A DNA stretch of 64,000 nucleotides from Myroides marinus (lineage in GTDB: Bacteria > Bacteroidota > Bacteroidia > Flavobacteriales > Flavobacteriaceae). Shown here piece after piece: positions 1 through 8,538 of the stretch. The notes under the pieces are model-generated. The model was not told where the DNA came from and made no database searches. It was given only the letters and a program-made list of their open reading frames with translations. Each line of letters starts with the position of its first letter. Within the stretch, counting starts at the first letter, position 1. The DNA is taken from positions 1-64,000 of the forward strand of contig NZ_FNYS01000015.1 in NCBI RefSeq assembly GCF_900109075.1, written 5' to 3'. Both the position numbers and the translations under genes were made by a program.

Positions 1-28
1 TGGACTGACCCCAAAAAGTTGGACTAAG

Positions 29-895
29 TTATGCAATGTTTTTAATATAATGAGCTCGATATTCTATCGGGCTCATTCCATTTAAGTTAATCCTTATTCT
101 ATCGTTATTGTAATATTTAATATAGTCTTTGATCTCTTTACTCAATTCTACTATCGAAGTATATTTCTTCAGGTAAAATAGTTCTGACTTTAGCACTCCA
201 AAGAAATTTTCTATAATAGCATTATCTAGACAATTCCCTTTTCTAGACATACTTTGAATAATGTTATTAGCTTTGAGTTTGTGTTGATATTTTTGTAGTC
301 TATATTGCCATCCTTGATCAGAATGAAGTATAGTGTGGATATGTGCTCTATTCTCTTTTTTCCTTTTTTTAAATGCTTTATCAAGCATGTCAATAGTCTG
401 TTTATAATTGGGTGAAGTAGATAAATTATAACTAATAATCTCTCCATTAAATAAGTCTATAATTGGAGATAAATATAATTTATTTCCTTTTACATTAAAT
501 TCTGTCACATCAGTAGCCCACTTTTGATGAGGCTCTGTAGCTTTAAAATTTCGTTGAAGTATATTCTCTGCTTCTTTACCAACATCTCCTCTAAAAGACC
601 TGTATTTCTTAACTCGGATTATGCTTTTAAGATTTGATTTCTTCATTATCTTAGCGATAGTTTTAAAGTTTACAGGTATTCCTAACTCTTTTCTAAGAGC
701 TAATGTGATACGTCTGTATCCATACAATCCTTTGTGTTTATTGTAGATATCAACTACATGTTTGACTAAATTCACATGTTTATCCAAAAAAGAAACACTC
801 TTTATATGGTAATAATAACAACTACGAGCTAGCCCTGCTAAGTGTAGTAGGTGTTTTAAATTATGATCGCGCCTTAGCTCCGTAACTATTACGGC
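29..895 (-). CDS. IS3-family transposase OrfB (DDE integrase domain)
   Basis: This is the catalytic half of the transposase, with an RNase-H-like rve fold. Counting from the internal TTG at 787, the DDE triad is D93 (WATDVTEF), D157 (HSDQGWQY) and E193 (DNAIIENFF). The 35 residues between the last two are the family's DD(35)E spacing. The frame has no stop upstream of 787. It runs through residues reading HLLHLAGLARSCYYYH, typical of an OrfB N-terminus, up to the A-rich end of orfA. The coordinates therefore give the full -1 frame. The protein is expected mainly as the OrfAB fusion. It appears intact, so the element may be active. Confidence 0.86.
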   Translation of the reverse strand, partial: AVIVTELRRDHNLKHLLHLAGLARSCYYYHIKSVSFLDKHVNLVKHVVDIYNKHKGLYGYRRITLALRKELGIPVNFKTIAKIMKKSNLKSIIRVKKYRSFRGDVGKEAENILQRNFKATEPHQKWATDVTEFNVKGNKLYLSPIIDLFNGEIISYNLSTSPNYKQTIDMLDKAFKKRKKENRAHIHTILHSDQGWQYRLQKYQHKLKANNIIQSMSRKGNCLDNAIIENFFGVLKSELFYLKKYTSIVELSKEIKDYIKYYNNDRIRINLNGMSPIEYRAHYIKNIA

Positions 896-1428
896 TTTTT
901 CTTTTTGGCTTGCTTGCTTTGAGCCAAGGCTTCTAACTTTTTTAGATAAGCAATTTCTGCACGTAAATATTCATTTTCAATTTTCAATTTTTCTAAATCA
1001 GTCATTGAGCTTTTTATCCCAGGAATAGCGCTTTTCTTTGTCATTGAGGTAATTTTTTTGTTTTTCTTTAAATGTACACCCCGATTATCTTCTAAACCCT
1101 TAAATCCTTTGCTTTTAAATTTGGCTATCCATTGGAATAAGACAGAAGGATTTGAAATTCTATATCTCACACAGGTGTCTGTCAAAGATAAACCACTATT
1201 TTGATGCTCCTGAATAATATGAACTTTTTCTTCTATAGTGAATTTGTTTTTGGAGATTCCTCGTAATCCTTGTTCTCCATAAGCTTCATATAGTTTAAGC
1301 CAAAAGTAAAGGTTAAACTCACTAATTTTTTCTGATCCTGAAAGTCCACACATACTGTCTTTCCCTTCCAAAATAATAGTTACTAAACGTAACTTAAACT
1401 CGAAATTGTATTTCTGTTTTCTACTCAT
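889..1428 (-). CDS. IS3-family transposase OrfA (DNA-binding subunit)
   Basis: This 179-residue OrfA binds the element's ends and supplies the N-terminal part of the OrfAB transposase. Two successive helix-turn-helix domains are visible (about residues 1-55 and 60-115), as in IS150-type OrfA. A leucine-zipper-like helix follows (LEKLKIENEYLRAEIAYLKK, about 145-165), expected to mediate oligomerisation. The C-terminus is lysine-rich and encoded by the A-rich frameshift site. The reading frame looks intact. It is longer than a typical IS3 OrfA of about 100 residues, which fits the IS150 subgroup. Confidence 0.88.
   Translation of the reverse strand: MSRKQKYNFEFKLRLVTIILEGKDSMCGLSGSEKISEFNLYFWLKLYEAYGEQGLRGISKNKFTIEEKVHIIQEHQNSGLSLTDTCVRYRISNPSVLFQWIAKFKSKGFKGLEDNRGVHLKKNKKITSMTKKSAIPGIKSSMTDLEKLKIENEYLRAEIAYLKKLEALAQSKQAKKKKP
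893..905 (-). other. Programmed -1 frameshift site of the IS3 element
   Basis: On the minus strand the end of orfA reads AAAAAGAAAAAGCCG then TAA. Slipping back one base on AAAAAG joins orfA directly to the orfB frame (GCC GTA ATA), bypassing the orfA stop at 889-891. IS150-group elements use a similar A-rich slippery heptamer. The site here is preceded by G or C rather than A, so it is not the exact canonical A AAA AAG. Confidence 0.7.
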
Positions 1429-1433
1429 AAAAA

Positions 1434-1466
1434 ATGCCCCAAAAAGTGTCTAACTTTTTGGGGCAT
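1434..1466 (-). terminator. Hairpin terminator built from the IS3 right end
   Basis: Perfect 14-base arms (1434-1447 and 1453-1466) surround a 5-base loop. Read on the minus strand the hairpin is followed by a run of T. It lies 24 bases past the rsmD stop codon and also contains the IS terminal repeat. Confidence 0.75.
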
Positions 1467-1489
1467 GTCTATTTTTTTATGTTTAGATC

Positions 1490-2068
1490 TTAATTATCCT
1501 CGTCATCCTCATCTTCATCACTTTCTTCTAGTTCGTATTCAAAGAATGTAAATACAGAACCTCCGTAGTTTTTCTCAAAAGAAAAATGTTCTAGATGATC
1601 CATTTTAGTAAATTTAGAATGCTCTATTACTACCATTCCTTGTTCATCTACTAAACCATTTGCAAAAATGTCTTTAAGGATTTTTTCAAATTGCTCTTGT
1701 GTGAAATCATATGGAGGATCAGCAAAGACAATGTCGTAAGAAGATTGGTGTTTTTCTATAAACTTAAACACATCTGATTTTAAAGGAATGATATTTAAAT
1801 CTAGTTCTTTCGCTGTCTTTTTAATGAAGTTCACACATCCCATATCACCATCAACACTTACTATTGATTCTGCACCTCTAGATGCAAATTCATAGCTAAT
1901 ATTTCCTGTACCAGAGAAAAGATCTAATATTGTAAGTTCACTAAAGTTGAAGTGATTGTTTAAAATATTGAATAAAGATTCTTTACTCATATCCGTTGTT
2001 GGACGAACTGGTAAGTTTTTAGGAGGTGATATACGTCTTCCTTTTAGTTTTCCTGATATAATTCTCAT
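1490..2068 (-). CDS. rsmD: 16S rRNA (guanine966-N2)-methyltransferase RsmD
   Basis: RsmD methylates G966 of 16S rRNA using S-adenosylmethionine. The opening MRIISGKLKGRRI and the RPTTDMSKESLFNIL block are diagnostic. The AdoMet site LDLFSGTGN is at residues 48-56 and the catalytic DPPY at 117-120. At 192 residues it is close to the usual length, with an unusual acidic tail (EESDEDEDDEDN). The start ATG overlaps the stop of the upstream DUF3822 gene (ATGA at 2065-2068), so the two are translationally coupled. Transcription ends at the hairpin at 1434-1466. Confidence 0.93.
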   Translation of the reverse strand: MRIISGKLKGRRISPPKNLPVRPTTDMSKESLFNILNNHFNFSELTILDLFSGTGNISYEFASRGAESIVSVDGDMGCVNFIKKTAKELDLNIIPLKSDVFKFIEKHQSSYDIVFADPPYDFTQEQFEKILKDIFANGLVDEQGMVVIEHSKFTKMDHLEHFSFEKNYGGSVFTFFEYELEESDEDEDDEDN

Positions 2069-2856
2069 GAATGGAATAAAATGTAATATTGTTTTGGTAC
2101 TTGGTGATGTAATAATAAATCACCGCTTATAAAGAACTTGTTTTGTACAATGTCTACTTCTCTAATGTAAGTATATGCTTGCTCAAAATAAGTATCATTT
2201 TCATCAATTCTACCTAGTAAATGTAAAGGTACAAAGTCTGGGTTTAGAACTAATTGTTCATAGGTAAACAAGATATAATAGATAAAATCTTGTGGTGTTT
2301 GATATTGGAATGAATTAAAGAAGATTAATTCTCCATTTTGAACTATAATTAGTTCAAAGTGATCTTTTTGTAGAAAAGCATACGCTTCTTTATTCGGGTT
2401 TTGAATAGATTTTTTAAGCAAGTTTTCTACTAGTAGTGTATTGATATTGTGATATGTAAAAGTACCAAATTTATCAATTAGATAGTTGTTGATATTTACA
2501 TACGGAACATAGACATTGTTTATTTTACTTGTCTCTAATTCATCATAGGCAAAATAATCTGTAGAGAATACTTTAGTAGTGTATTGTAGATAACTACCCA
2601 TAGATTCTTCACTAAATAATTCTCTAGGGATAAAGGTATTTAGAGAGTTGTCATGTAATACAACTACTTCATCATATTTATCATTTAACTCAATGTGTTT
2701 TTGAAAAAACTTATCTAACTGTTCATCTATAGGTTTGGTTAGAGAAATTGCTTCTGATGCAAAGTGAGTAATCTCATGCGCTAATTTATCTTTTATAGCA
2801 AATGAGAATTTCTTTAGCGAAACTTGTATTAAAAGTTTGTGATAATTCTTTGACAT
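2065..2856 (-). CDS. DUF3822 family protein
   Basis: This 263-residue cytoplasmic protein has no signal peptide or membrane segment. The N-terminus (MSKNYHKLLIQVSLKKFSFAI), the central region and the position directly upstream of rsmD match the Bacteroidetes DUF3822 family, often found beside rsmD. The family's fold has been compared to actin/ASKHA-like domains, but its function is unknown. The gene overlaps rsmD by four bases and leads a two-gene operon. A -7-like box (TAATTTTG on the minus strand, 2897-2904) lies about 40 bases upstream of the start. The family call rests on motif memory. Confidence 0.75.
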   Translation of the reverse strand: MSKNYHKLLIQVSLKKFSFAIKDKLAHEITHFASEAISLTKPIDEQLDKFFQKHIELNDKYDEVVVLHDNSLNTFIPRELFSEESMGSYLQYTTKVFSTDYFAYDELETSKINNVYVPYVNINNYLIDKFGTFTYHNINTLLVENLLKKSIQNPNKEAYAFLQKDHFELIIVQNGELIFFNSFQYQTPQDFIYYILFTYEQLVLNPDFVPLHLLGRIDENDTYFEQAYTYIREVDIVQNKFFISGDLLLHHQVPKQYYILFHS

Positions 2857-2948
2857 CGTGTGTTTAAAATATGAGATATAATTGTTTGATAGTATGCAAA
2901 ATTACACTTTTTTATTGCATTCTTCTAGTCAAGGGCTAAAAAGCTTAG

Positions 2949-2956
2949 TATCTTTG
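2949..2956 (+). promoter_or_regulatory. Candidate -7 box for the helicase gene
   Basis: TATCTTTG matches the Bacteroidetes -7 consensus TAnnTTTG and lies 33 bases upstream of the ATG at 2989. No good -33 TTTG is seen at the usual distance. Confidence 0.5.
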
Positions 2957-2988
2957 GAGAGTAATATAAAATATAAGTCAACAATACT

Positions 2989-4422
2989 ATGATAGGTCAA
3001 CAGTTTTATAAACTACTCCGTCAAAAATTCCCTTATGAATTAACGCTAAAACAAGATATTTTCCTGCAGAAGATAGCTGATTTTGTTACGAATGACAATC
3101 CAGATGAATTATTTGTTTTAAAGGGATATGCGGGTACTGGTAAAACGACTTTATTGTCGACTGTAGTAAATGAACTAAGGAGTATTAATAAGTTTTCTGT
3201 GATGCTTGCACCTACTGGTCGTGCAGCTAAAGTGATTAGTAATTATTCTAATCGATCAGCATTTACGATACACAAGAATATTTATTACCCTAAACCTAGT
3301 AAAGCGGGAGGTACGTTTCAGTACACCATGCGTCATAACAGAAATAGAAATACCATATTCATTGTTGATGAGGCCTCTATGATAGGAGATGCTAGTGCTG
3401 GAGATACTTCTATGTACCCACATGGCTCCTTATTGGATGACCTAGTGTATTACGTATATTCTGGTTTTAACTGTAAGCTTATTCTGATAGGAGATACAGC
3501 ACAGTTGCCACCAGTGAATATGACTATTAGTCCTGCATTGGATATAGATCAGCTTCGCTTTAATTACAATATGGATATTCAACATATTGAGTTAGATGAA
3601 GTAATGCGACAAGAAGTAGATTCAGGTATTTTGTATAACGCTACTGAATTGCGTTTAGCTATAGGTTCTTACTTTGCAGATACTTTCCAGTTTCAGTTAA
3701 GTGGTTTTAAAGACATTGTTCGTTTAGTAGATGGTTATGATATACAGGATGCTATATATTCATCATATTCTAATAGCGGACCAGAGGAAACAACGTTTAT
3801 TGTTCGTTCTAATAAAAGAGCTAATGCTTACAATCAGCAAATCAGAGCTCGTATATTAGATAAGGACAGTGAGATCTCTGCAGGAGATTTACTAATGGTA
3901 GTAAAGAATAATTACTTCTGGTTAAAGGATTCTACAGTTACAGATTTTATCGCTAATGGTGATATTGTAGAGGTTCTTCAGATATATAGAACAATAGAAT
4001 TATATGGTTTTAGATTTGCTTCAGTTCGAATCAGAATGATTGATTATCCTGATATGGCTCCCTTTGATACCATGATATTCTTAGATACTTTAACTAGTGA
4101 ATCTCCAGCTTTATCATATGATCAGATGAATAAGTTATACAATGAAGTGCTACTAGATTATGAAGATGAAATAACTAAATATCGAAAGATGCAGAAGTTA
4201 AAAGAGAATGAGTATTTTAATGCACTACAAGTCAAGTTCTCTTATGCTATCACATGTCATAAATCACAAGGTGGGCAGTGGGAGACTGTGTTTATAGAAC
4301 AACCTTATTTACCTGATGGAATAACAGAAGATTACGTAAAGTGGCTTTATACAGCGATGACTCGTGCTAAAGATAAACTGTATCTGATAGGTTTTCAGGA
4401 CGAGTATTTTCTTCAAGAGTAA
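2989..4422 (+). CDS. ATP-dependent RecD/PIF1-like DNA helicase
   Basis: This 477-residue superfamily 1B helicase has Walker A GYAGTGKTT at residues 46-54, Walker B IVDEAS at 125-130 and motif III GDTAQLPPV. The C-terminal UvrD_C_2-type block has ITCHKSQGGQWETVFI followed by YTAMTRAKDKLYLIG. It is expected to unwind DNA 5' to 3' during repair or recombination. It lacks the long N-terminal region of RecD2 and the RecBCD-specific parts, so it is one of the short Bacteroidetes RecD-like/Dda-like helicases. It is followed after 66 bases by kdsB, which has its own candidate promoter. Confidence 0.88.
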   Translation: MIGQQFYKLLRQKFPYELTLKQDIFLQKIADFVTNDNPDELFVLKGYAGTGKTTLLSTVVNELRSINKFSVMLAPTGRAAKVISNYSNRSAFTIHKNIYYPKPSKAGGTFQYTMRHNRNRNTIFIVDEASMIGDASAGDTSMYPHGSLLDDLVYYVYSGFNCKLILIGDTAQLPPVNMTISPALDIDQLRFNYNMDIQHIELDEVMRQEVDSGILYNATELRLAIGSYFADTFQFQLSGFKDIVRLVDGYDIQDAIYSSYSNSGPEETTFIVRSNKRANAYNQQIRARILDKDSEISAGDLLMVVKNNYFWLKDSTVTDFIANGDIVEVLQIYRTIELYGFRFASVRIRMIDYPDMAPFDTMIFLDTLTSESPALSYDQMNKLYNEVLLDYEDEITKYRKMQKLKENEYFNALQVKFSYAITCHKSQGGQWETVFIEQPYLPDGITEDYVKWLYTAMTRAKDKLYLIGFQDEYFLQE

Positions 4423-4460
4423 AACTTACTAGAAACAATAGAATTATTAAGTAGAGATAT

Positions 4461-4468
4461 TATATTTG
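4461..4468 (+). promoter_or_regulatory. Candidate -7 box for kdsB
   Basis: TATATTTG fits TAnnTTTG and lies 20 bases before the kdsB ATG, in the short gap after the helicase gene. The -33 element is not clear. Confidence 0.4.
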
Positions 4469-4488
4469 AATATAAATAATAAAGAGAT

Positions 4489-5235
4489 ATGAAAGTTATA
4501 GCAGTAATTCCAGCTAGATACGCTTCTACGCGTTTCCCAGCGAAACTTATGGAAGATTTAGCAGGCAAGACTATTATTCGTCGTACATATGAAGGTACAC
4601 TAGCTACAGGGCTTTTTGCTGATGTATTTGTAGCTACTGACTCAGAGCTAATTTATAATGAAATTGTTAGCCATGGAGGTAAAGCTGTGATGAGTGTAAA
4701 AGAGCATGAGAGTGGGAGTGATCGTATAGCAGAAGCAGTACGTGATATTGAGGCTGATATTGTTATTAATGTTCAAGGAGATGAACCTTTTGTGAGTAAA
4801 GAAAACCTAGAAAAGTTAATTAGTATCTTTAAATCAGATGTAGAGAAACAAGTAGATTTAGCCTCTTTGATGACTCCTATCAATGAATGGGAAGTAATAG
4901 AGAATCCTAATAATGTAAAGGTAGTGGTAGATGAGACAAATACAGCATTGTATTTCTCTCGTTCGGTGATACCATATCCTAGAGATAAAGAAGCGAAAGT
5001 ACAGTACTATCAACACATAGGAGTATATGCTTTTAGAAAACAAGCTCTACTGGAATTTACGACTTTGCCAATGAAGTTTTTAGAAGCTTCAGAGAAGTTA
5101 GAACAGTTGAGATACTTAGAGTATGGAAAACGAATTAAAATGGCTGAAACAAAGCATTTAGGTATTGGAATTGATACTCCTGAGGATTTAGAAAGAGCTA
5201 AACAGATAATAGCAGATAATCCAGAATTAAAATAA
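4489..5235 (+). CDS. kdsB: 3-deoxy-manno-octulosonate cytidylyltransferase (CMP-KDO synthetase)
   Basis: KdsB activates KDO with CTP to give CMP-KDO for the lipopolysaccharide inner core. It is a cytoplasmic nucleotidyltransferase. The N-terminal nucleotide-binding motif [16 protein letters not shown], the NVQGDEPFV metal-site motif (about residues 92-101) and the C-terminal [12 protein letters not shown] are all typical. The length of 248 residues is normal. It stands between the helicase gene and a bidirectional terminator, with no other LPS gene nearby except the LpxL-like acyltransferase some 30 kb away. Confidence 0.95.
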   Translation: MKVIAVIPARYASTRFPAKLMEDLAGKTIIRRTYEGTLATGLFADVFVATDSELIYNEIVSHGGKAVMSVKEHESGSDRIAEAVRDIEADIVINVQGDEPFVSKENLEKLISIFKSDVEKQVDLASLMTPINEWEVIENPNNVKVVVDETNTALYFSRSVIPYPRDKEAKVQYYQHIGVYAFRKQALLEFTTLPMKFLEASEKLEQLRYLEYGKRIKMAETKHLGIGIDTPEDLERAKQIIADNPELK

Positions 5236-5240
5236 TAAAA

Positions 5241-5273
5241 AAGAGGCTTGCATTAATTAAATGCAAGCCTCTT
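5241..5273. terminator. Bidirectional terminator between kdsB and the SRPBCC gene
   Basis: The 14-base arms AAGAGGCTTGCATT and AATGCAAGCCTCTT (5241-5254, 5260-5273) have T-rich sequence on both outer sides. The hairpin serves two convergent genes. Confidence 0.88.
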
Positions 5274-5281
5274 TCTTTTAT

Positions 5282-6379
5282 TTACAACGCAGGAGCTATA
5301 GGCTCTTCTGTTGTTGTATTTTCTGTTGAAGTGTTGGAATTTATAGTACCACTAGCTGTATTACTATGTGTTGGAGTATATACAGGAGTAGTAACAGGGA
5401 TTATTTGTTGCTCTACAGGTATTTTAATCACTGTTTCCCATTCAGCTGCTAATCTAGAGTCTATTACTGAATTTTTTAGTAGTAATATTATAGGTTGGTC
5501 AGCTATCACATTTAATTCTCTATTGTTGATTTCACTTCTAGTTTTGCGTAACGCATCTGGTAAGAAAGTGTAGTAACCACTAAGAGTTGATTCAAAATAA
5601 CTTTGTTTAGCCAAAGTGTCTATTTTGTACTTCTCTTCCTCATTTAAGAAGATATGCCCTTTAATAGGTAATGCAAACTTGTATTTAAAAATATCCTGAG
5701 TTCTATTATTATCTAAGATTAGGAAAGGATCGCCAGCTATTTCTATTTGGTTAGTTTCACAGAACTTAGATAATTCATTATTTAAAGTCTTAAGATCTTC
5801 ATTAAGCATACCTATAGAAGAAGAAGTTTCTAAATAAAGGTATTGCATAGAAGGCGTTGTTTTAACAGCATCTAATTTGACTTCATATTCTTTATATTGT
5901 TTGATAAAGTAGACAATAAAAGCGTCTATGTTTTTATCTAAACTATTTGTAGCTACTTGATTTGGAGTTCCTTTAAAGAAAGTGATAAACTTAGTTTTAA
6001 AATCTAGAGTACCGCTAAAGGTAAACGTAATATTAGTTTTATTCTGATTTCCTTTTAGTCTCCAGATGATATTCGAAATCTTATTGTCATTTAAGATATC
6101 TTGAGATAAACTATCATAAGGATGGCTATATTCAGGTCTGATACTGTAAGTACCTAAGTTTTCAAGTTCTATATTATATGTCCCATTATTCTCTTTAGAA
6201 GACTTCATCCAGTCTGTCCAGTTATCTAAATCATTGATATAATTATAGACAAGCTCTTTAGGAGCATCTACAGAGAATTTGCGCTCTATTTTATATTCAG
6301 GACTCTGTGTTAGAATGAACACAAAAAGAGAGACTAGTGCTAGTAGGAATAAAAGAAGGAAATACTGTACAATTTTCAT
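5282..6379 (-). CDS. SRPBCC-domain membrane-anchored protein
   Basis: This 365-residue protein has one N-terminal membrane helix (about residues 5-25). A START/SRPBCC-like domain follows (about 28-155), recognisable from the opening RKFSVDAPKELVYNYINDLDNWTDW split across its start. The region at about 170-320 looks like a GyrI-type ligand-binding domain. The tail (about 330-365) is rich in Thr, Ser and Pro and probably disordered. The substrate is unknown; the fold suggests binding of a hydrophobic ligand. It lies 25 bases downstream of the 61-residue membrane protein gene on the same strand, and the two are probably cotranscribed. Confidence 0.7.
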   Translation of the reverse strand: MKIVQYFLLLFLLALVSLFVFILTQSPEYKIERKFSVDAPKELVYNYINDLDNWTDWMKSSKENNGTYNIELENLGTYSIRPEYSHPYDSLSQDILNDNKISNIIWRLKGNQNKTNITFTFSGTLDFKTKFITFFKGTPNQVATNSLDKNIDAFIVYFIKQYKEYEVKLDAVKTTPSMQYLYLETSSSIGMLNEDLKTLNNELSKFCETNQIEIAGDPFLILDNNRTQDIFKYKFALPIKGHIFLNEEEKYKIDTLAKQSYFESTLSGYYTFLPDALRKTRSEINNRELNVIADQPIILLLKNSVIDSRLAAEWETVIKIPVEQQIIPVTTPVYTPTHSNTASGTINSNTSTENTTTEEPIAPAL

Positions 6380-6404
6380 AACAACAACTTAGAGCAATAT
6401 TACT

Positions 6405-6590
6405 TTACTTTAAAAGGTTTTTTAATACAAATAGAGAACCTATAAATGCTAAGAAAACAACAAGAACCCATATTCTGTTTTTATAATAGATTCGGTGTAA
6501 TTTTAAATCTTTTCTATACATTACCACCATTACGATTGTAAAGGCAATGATAAAAAATAGAGCAAACTGCATTTGTCCAGGTGTAAACAT
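6405..6590 (-). CDS. Small two-helix membrane protein
   Basis: This 61-residue protein has two hydrophobic segments (about residues 8-25 and 41-58) around a basic, Tyr-rich loop (YRKDLKLHRIYYKNR). It lies between the ilvE terminator and the SRPBCC gene on the same strand. Similar small proteins are conserved in flavobacteria without known function. I accept it as real because the frame fills its gap and the composition is a clean membrane-protein pattern. Confidence 0.65.
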   Translation of the reverse strand: MFTPGQMQFALFFIIAFTIVMVVMYRKDLKLHRIYYKNRIWVLVVFLAFIGSLFVLKNLLK

Positions 6591-6637
6591 AATTATTTTT
6601 TAGCAAAAATAGTCAAAAGACTTGTATATTAAACAAA

Positions 6638-6664
6638 AAAAACGGCAGGAATTCTGCCGTTTTG
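6638..6664 (-). terminator. Intrinsic terminator of ilvE
   Basis: AAAACGGCAG and the complementary TGCCGTTTT flank a short GAATTC loop. A run of T follows on the minus strand, 25 bases past the ilvE stop. Confidence 0.88.
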
Positions 6665-6688
6665 CAATATGATTTAAATAAATCGATA

Positions 6689-7762
6689 TTAGATTTTTTC
6701 AGTCCACCCAAAAGTATCTTCAATTTTCTTTTGTTGGATACCTTGAAGACCAGTTTTTAATTGGATTGCGAATGAGTTATCATCCGATACTTCAGGTAAT
6801 TGGTAGTATTTTTCTTGGAAAGCAAATCCTTCGATTTGACCTACTGTTACAGCAGTACCAGCTCCGAAGATTTCTTTTAATTCTCCTTTAGCGTGTGCAT
6901 CGATTAAGTCTTGAACTACGATAGATTTTACTTCTACGTTAATTCCTTTGCTTTTTGCGATGTCTAATAAACTTTTTCTAGTTACACCATCTAAGATTCT
7001 TTCACTAGTAGGAGCAGTGATTAGAGTATCTCCAATTCTGAAGAATACGTTCATTGTACCAGCTTCTTCTAATTTAGTATGTGTAGCATCATCAGTCCAG
7101 ATTACTTGTTGGTATCCTGCTTCTTGAGCTAATTTAGTTGGGTAGAATTGTCCAGCGTAGTTACCAGAACATTTAGTGTATCCTACACCTCCATTAGCTG
7201 CACGGCTATAGTGCTCAGCAATTTGTACTTTTACTTTTCCTGAGTAGTAAGTACGAGCAGGAGAACAAATGATGCAGAACATAAATTCGCTAGATGGTCC
7301 AGCTACTACACCTTCGTGAGTTCCGATCATAAATGGACGAATATATAATGCATTTCCTTCACCTTGCTTAACCCAGTCTCTATCTAAGTTAATAAGCGCT
7401 TTTAATCCATCTACGAATCTTTCTTCATCGATGTGTGGCATAGCCATACGCTCAGCTGATTTATTAAAACGAGCCCAGTTTTCACGTGGACGGAATAACC
7501 ATACGTCTTCGTTTGCATCTTTATATGCTTTCATTCCTTCAAAGATTGCTTGTCCATAGTGGAAAACATTTGTAGATGGAGCGAAAGACATTGGCCCGTA
7601 AGGTTTAATCTCTACTTGTCCCCATTTACCATCTTTGTAATGGCATACTAGCATATGGTCAGTAAATACTGATCCAAACTTCAGATTTTCGAAGTCAACT
7701 GATGCAATTTTTGATGTTTCTACTTTTTGAATAGAAATACCGTTGTTTGATTCTAAACTCAT
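6689..7762 (-). CDS. ilvE: Branched-chain amino acid aminotransferase
   Basis: IlvE transfers the amino group between glutamate and the 2-oxo acids of leucine, isoleucine and valine. It is a fold-IV PLP enzyme. The HYGQAIFEGMKAYK motif (about residues 68-81), the PLP lysine K197 in YTKCSGNYAG and EEAGTMNVFF (about 232-241) mark the long BCAT type shared with eukaryotes. The length of 357 residues is usual. It is a single-gene unit with its own terminator. Upstream, CAAAATTA at 7833-7840 reads TAATTTTG on the minus strand, a possible -7 box. Confidence 0.94.
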   Translation of the reverse strand: MSLESNNGISIQKVETSKIASVDFENLKFGSVFTDHMLVCHYKDGKWGQVEIKPYGPMSFAPSTNVFHYGQAIFEGMKAYKDANEDVWLFRPRENWARFNKSAERMAMPHIDEERFVDGLKALINLDRDWVKQGEGNALYIRPFMIGTHEGVVAGPSSEFMFCIICSPARTYYSGKVKVQIAEHYSRAANGGVGYTKCSGNYAGQFYPTKLAQEAGYQQVIWTDDATHTKLEEAGTMNVFFRIGDTLITAPTSERILDGVTRKSLLDIAKSKGINVEVKSIVVQDLIDAHAKGELKEIFGAGTAVTVGQIEGFAFQEKYYQLPEVSDDNSFAIQLKTGLQGIQQKKIEDTFGWTEKI

Positions 7763-7989
7763 TTCTTATAATGTTTTTTTTATTGTCTGTTTGTTACTTA
7801 TGCTTGCAATGTATTAAAAAAGCAACACATTACAAAATTATCAAAAAAAGTCCTTTAAAATAGTTTCTTGTTGAACTTTATCTAAAATGGAGTGATAAAT
7901 ATTGTTTAATCAAAATTTTTTGCTGAATTTATAATAATCAGTGAAAGATGTTCAGATAAAGTATTTGTTTTTGATGTATTTTTTTGACT

Positions 7990-7997
7990 TATTTTTG
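7990..7997 (+). promoter_or_regulatory. Candidate -7 box for the DUF4920 operon
   Basis: TATTTTTG fits TAnnTTTG and lies 26 bases upstream of the ATG at 8024. A TTTG at 7964-7967 is 22 bases upstream and could be the -33 element. Confidence 0.55.
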
Positions 7998-8023
7998 GAG
8001 GATTATATAAACTTAATTTTATC

Positions 8024-8536
8024 ATGAATAGAATTGTCGCTTGTTTAAGTGTAGTTGCTTTAGTTTTTATGGGATGTAAAGACCAAGAGAAAAAAGAAGA
8101 AACAGCAGTAGTTGAACTTGTAAAGAGTTATGACTATTTCGGAGATAGTATAGTGATGAAGGATGTATTGTCTAAAGAAGCTATGTTAGAGAAGTATCAA
8201 AATCTAAAGGAAGGAGATACTATTAAAGTACAGTTCGAGACAACTATTAATGAGGTTTGCCAGAAGAAAGGTTGTTGGATGAATGTGGAGTTACCTGGAG
8301 AGAAAAAAGGCTTTGTGCGTTTTACTAACTATGGTTTCTTTGCGCCTATGAATGCAGCAGGTCATGAAGTAGTAGTAGATGGTAAAGCATTTGTTTCTGT
8401 TGTATCAGTAGATGAGTTAAAGCACTATGCTAAAGATGCTGGTAAATCAGAAGAAGAGATTGCTGCTATTACAGAACCTAAGATTACCTACGCATTTACA
8501 GCAGATGGTATTGCTATCAATAAAGATAAACAATAG
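8024..8536 (+). CDS. DUF4920 lipoprotein
   Basis: This 170-residue protein has a lipoprotein signal peptide ending in a lipobox (VFMGC, Cys at about 18). A single domain follows, with EGDTIKVQFETTINEVCQKKGCWMNVEL, characteristic of DUF4920. The VCQKKGCWM segment with two cysteines could bind metal or form a disulfide, but the function is unknown. It is the first gene of a tight operon: the CxxCH lipoprotein starts two bases after its stop and mnmD overlaps that gene. Confidence 0.8.
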   Translation: MNRIVACLSVVALVFMGCKDQEKKEETAVVELVKSYDYFGDSIVMKDVLSKEAMLEKYQNLKEGDTIKVQFETTINEVCQKKGCWMNVELPGEKKGFVRFTNYGFFAPMNAAGHEVVVDGKAFVSVVSVDELKHYAKDAGKSEEEIAAITEPKITYAFTADGIAINKDKQ

Positions 8537-8538
8537 AC

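Larger units (their letters stand above)
6..1465 (-). mobile_element. IS3-family insertion sequence (IS150-like group)
   Basis: About 1.46 kb bounded by imperfect inverted repeats. The left end reads TGACCCCAAAAAGTTGGAC (6-24). The right end, read inward from 1465, is TGCCCCAAAAAGTTAGAC, so the ends match apart from a one-base gap and one substitution. Both ends have the TG...CA termini of the family. Inside are orfA and orfB on the minus strand with a -1 frameshift arrangement. No target duplication is visible (left flank GAC, right flank TGT), but only five bases of left flank lie in the window. The element sits just downstream of rsmD and interrupts no gene here. Confidence 0.85.
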
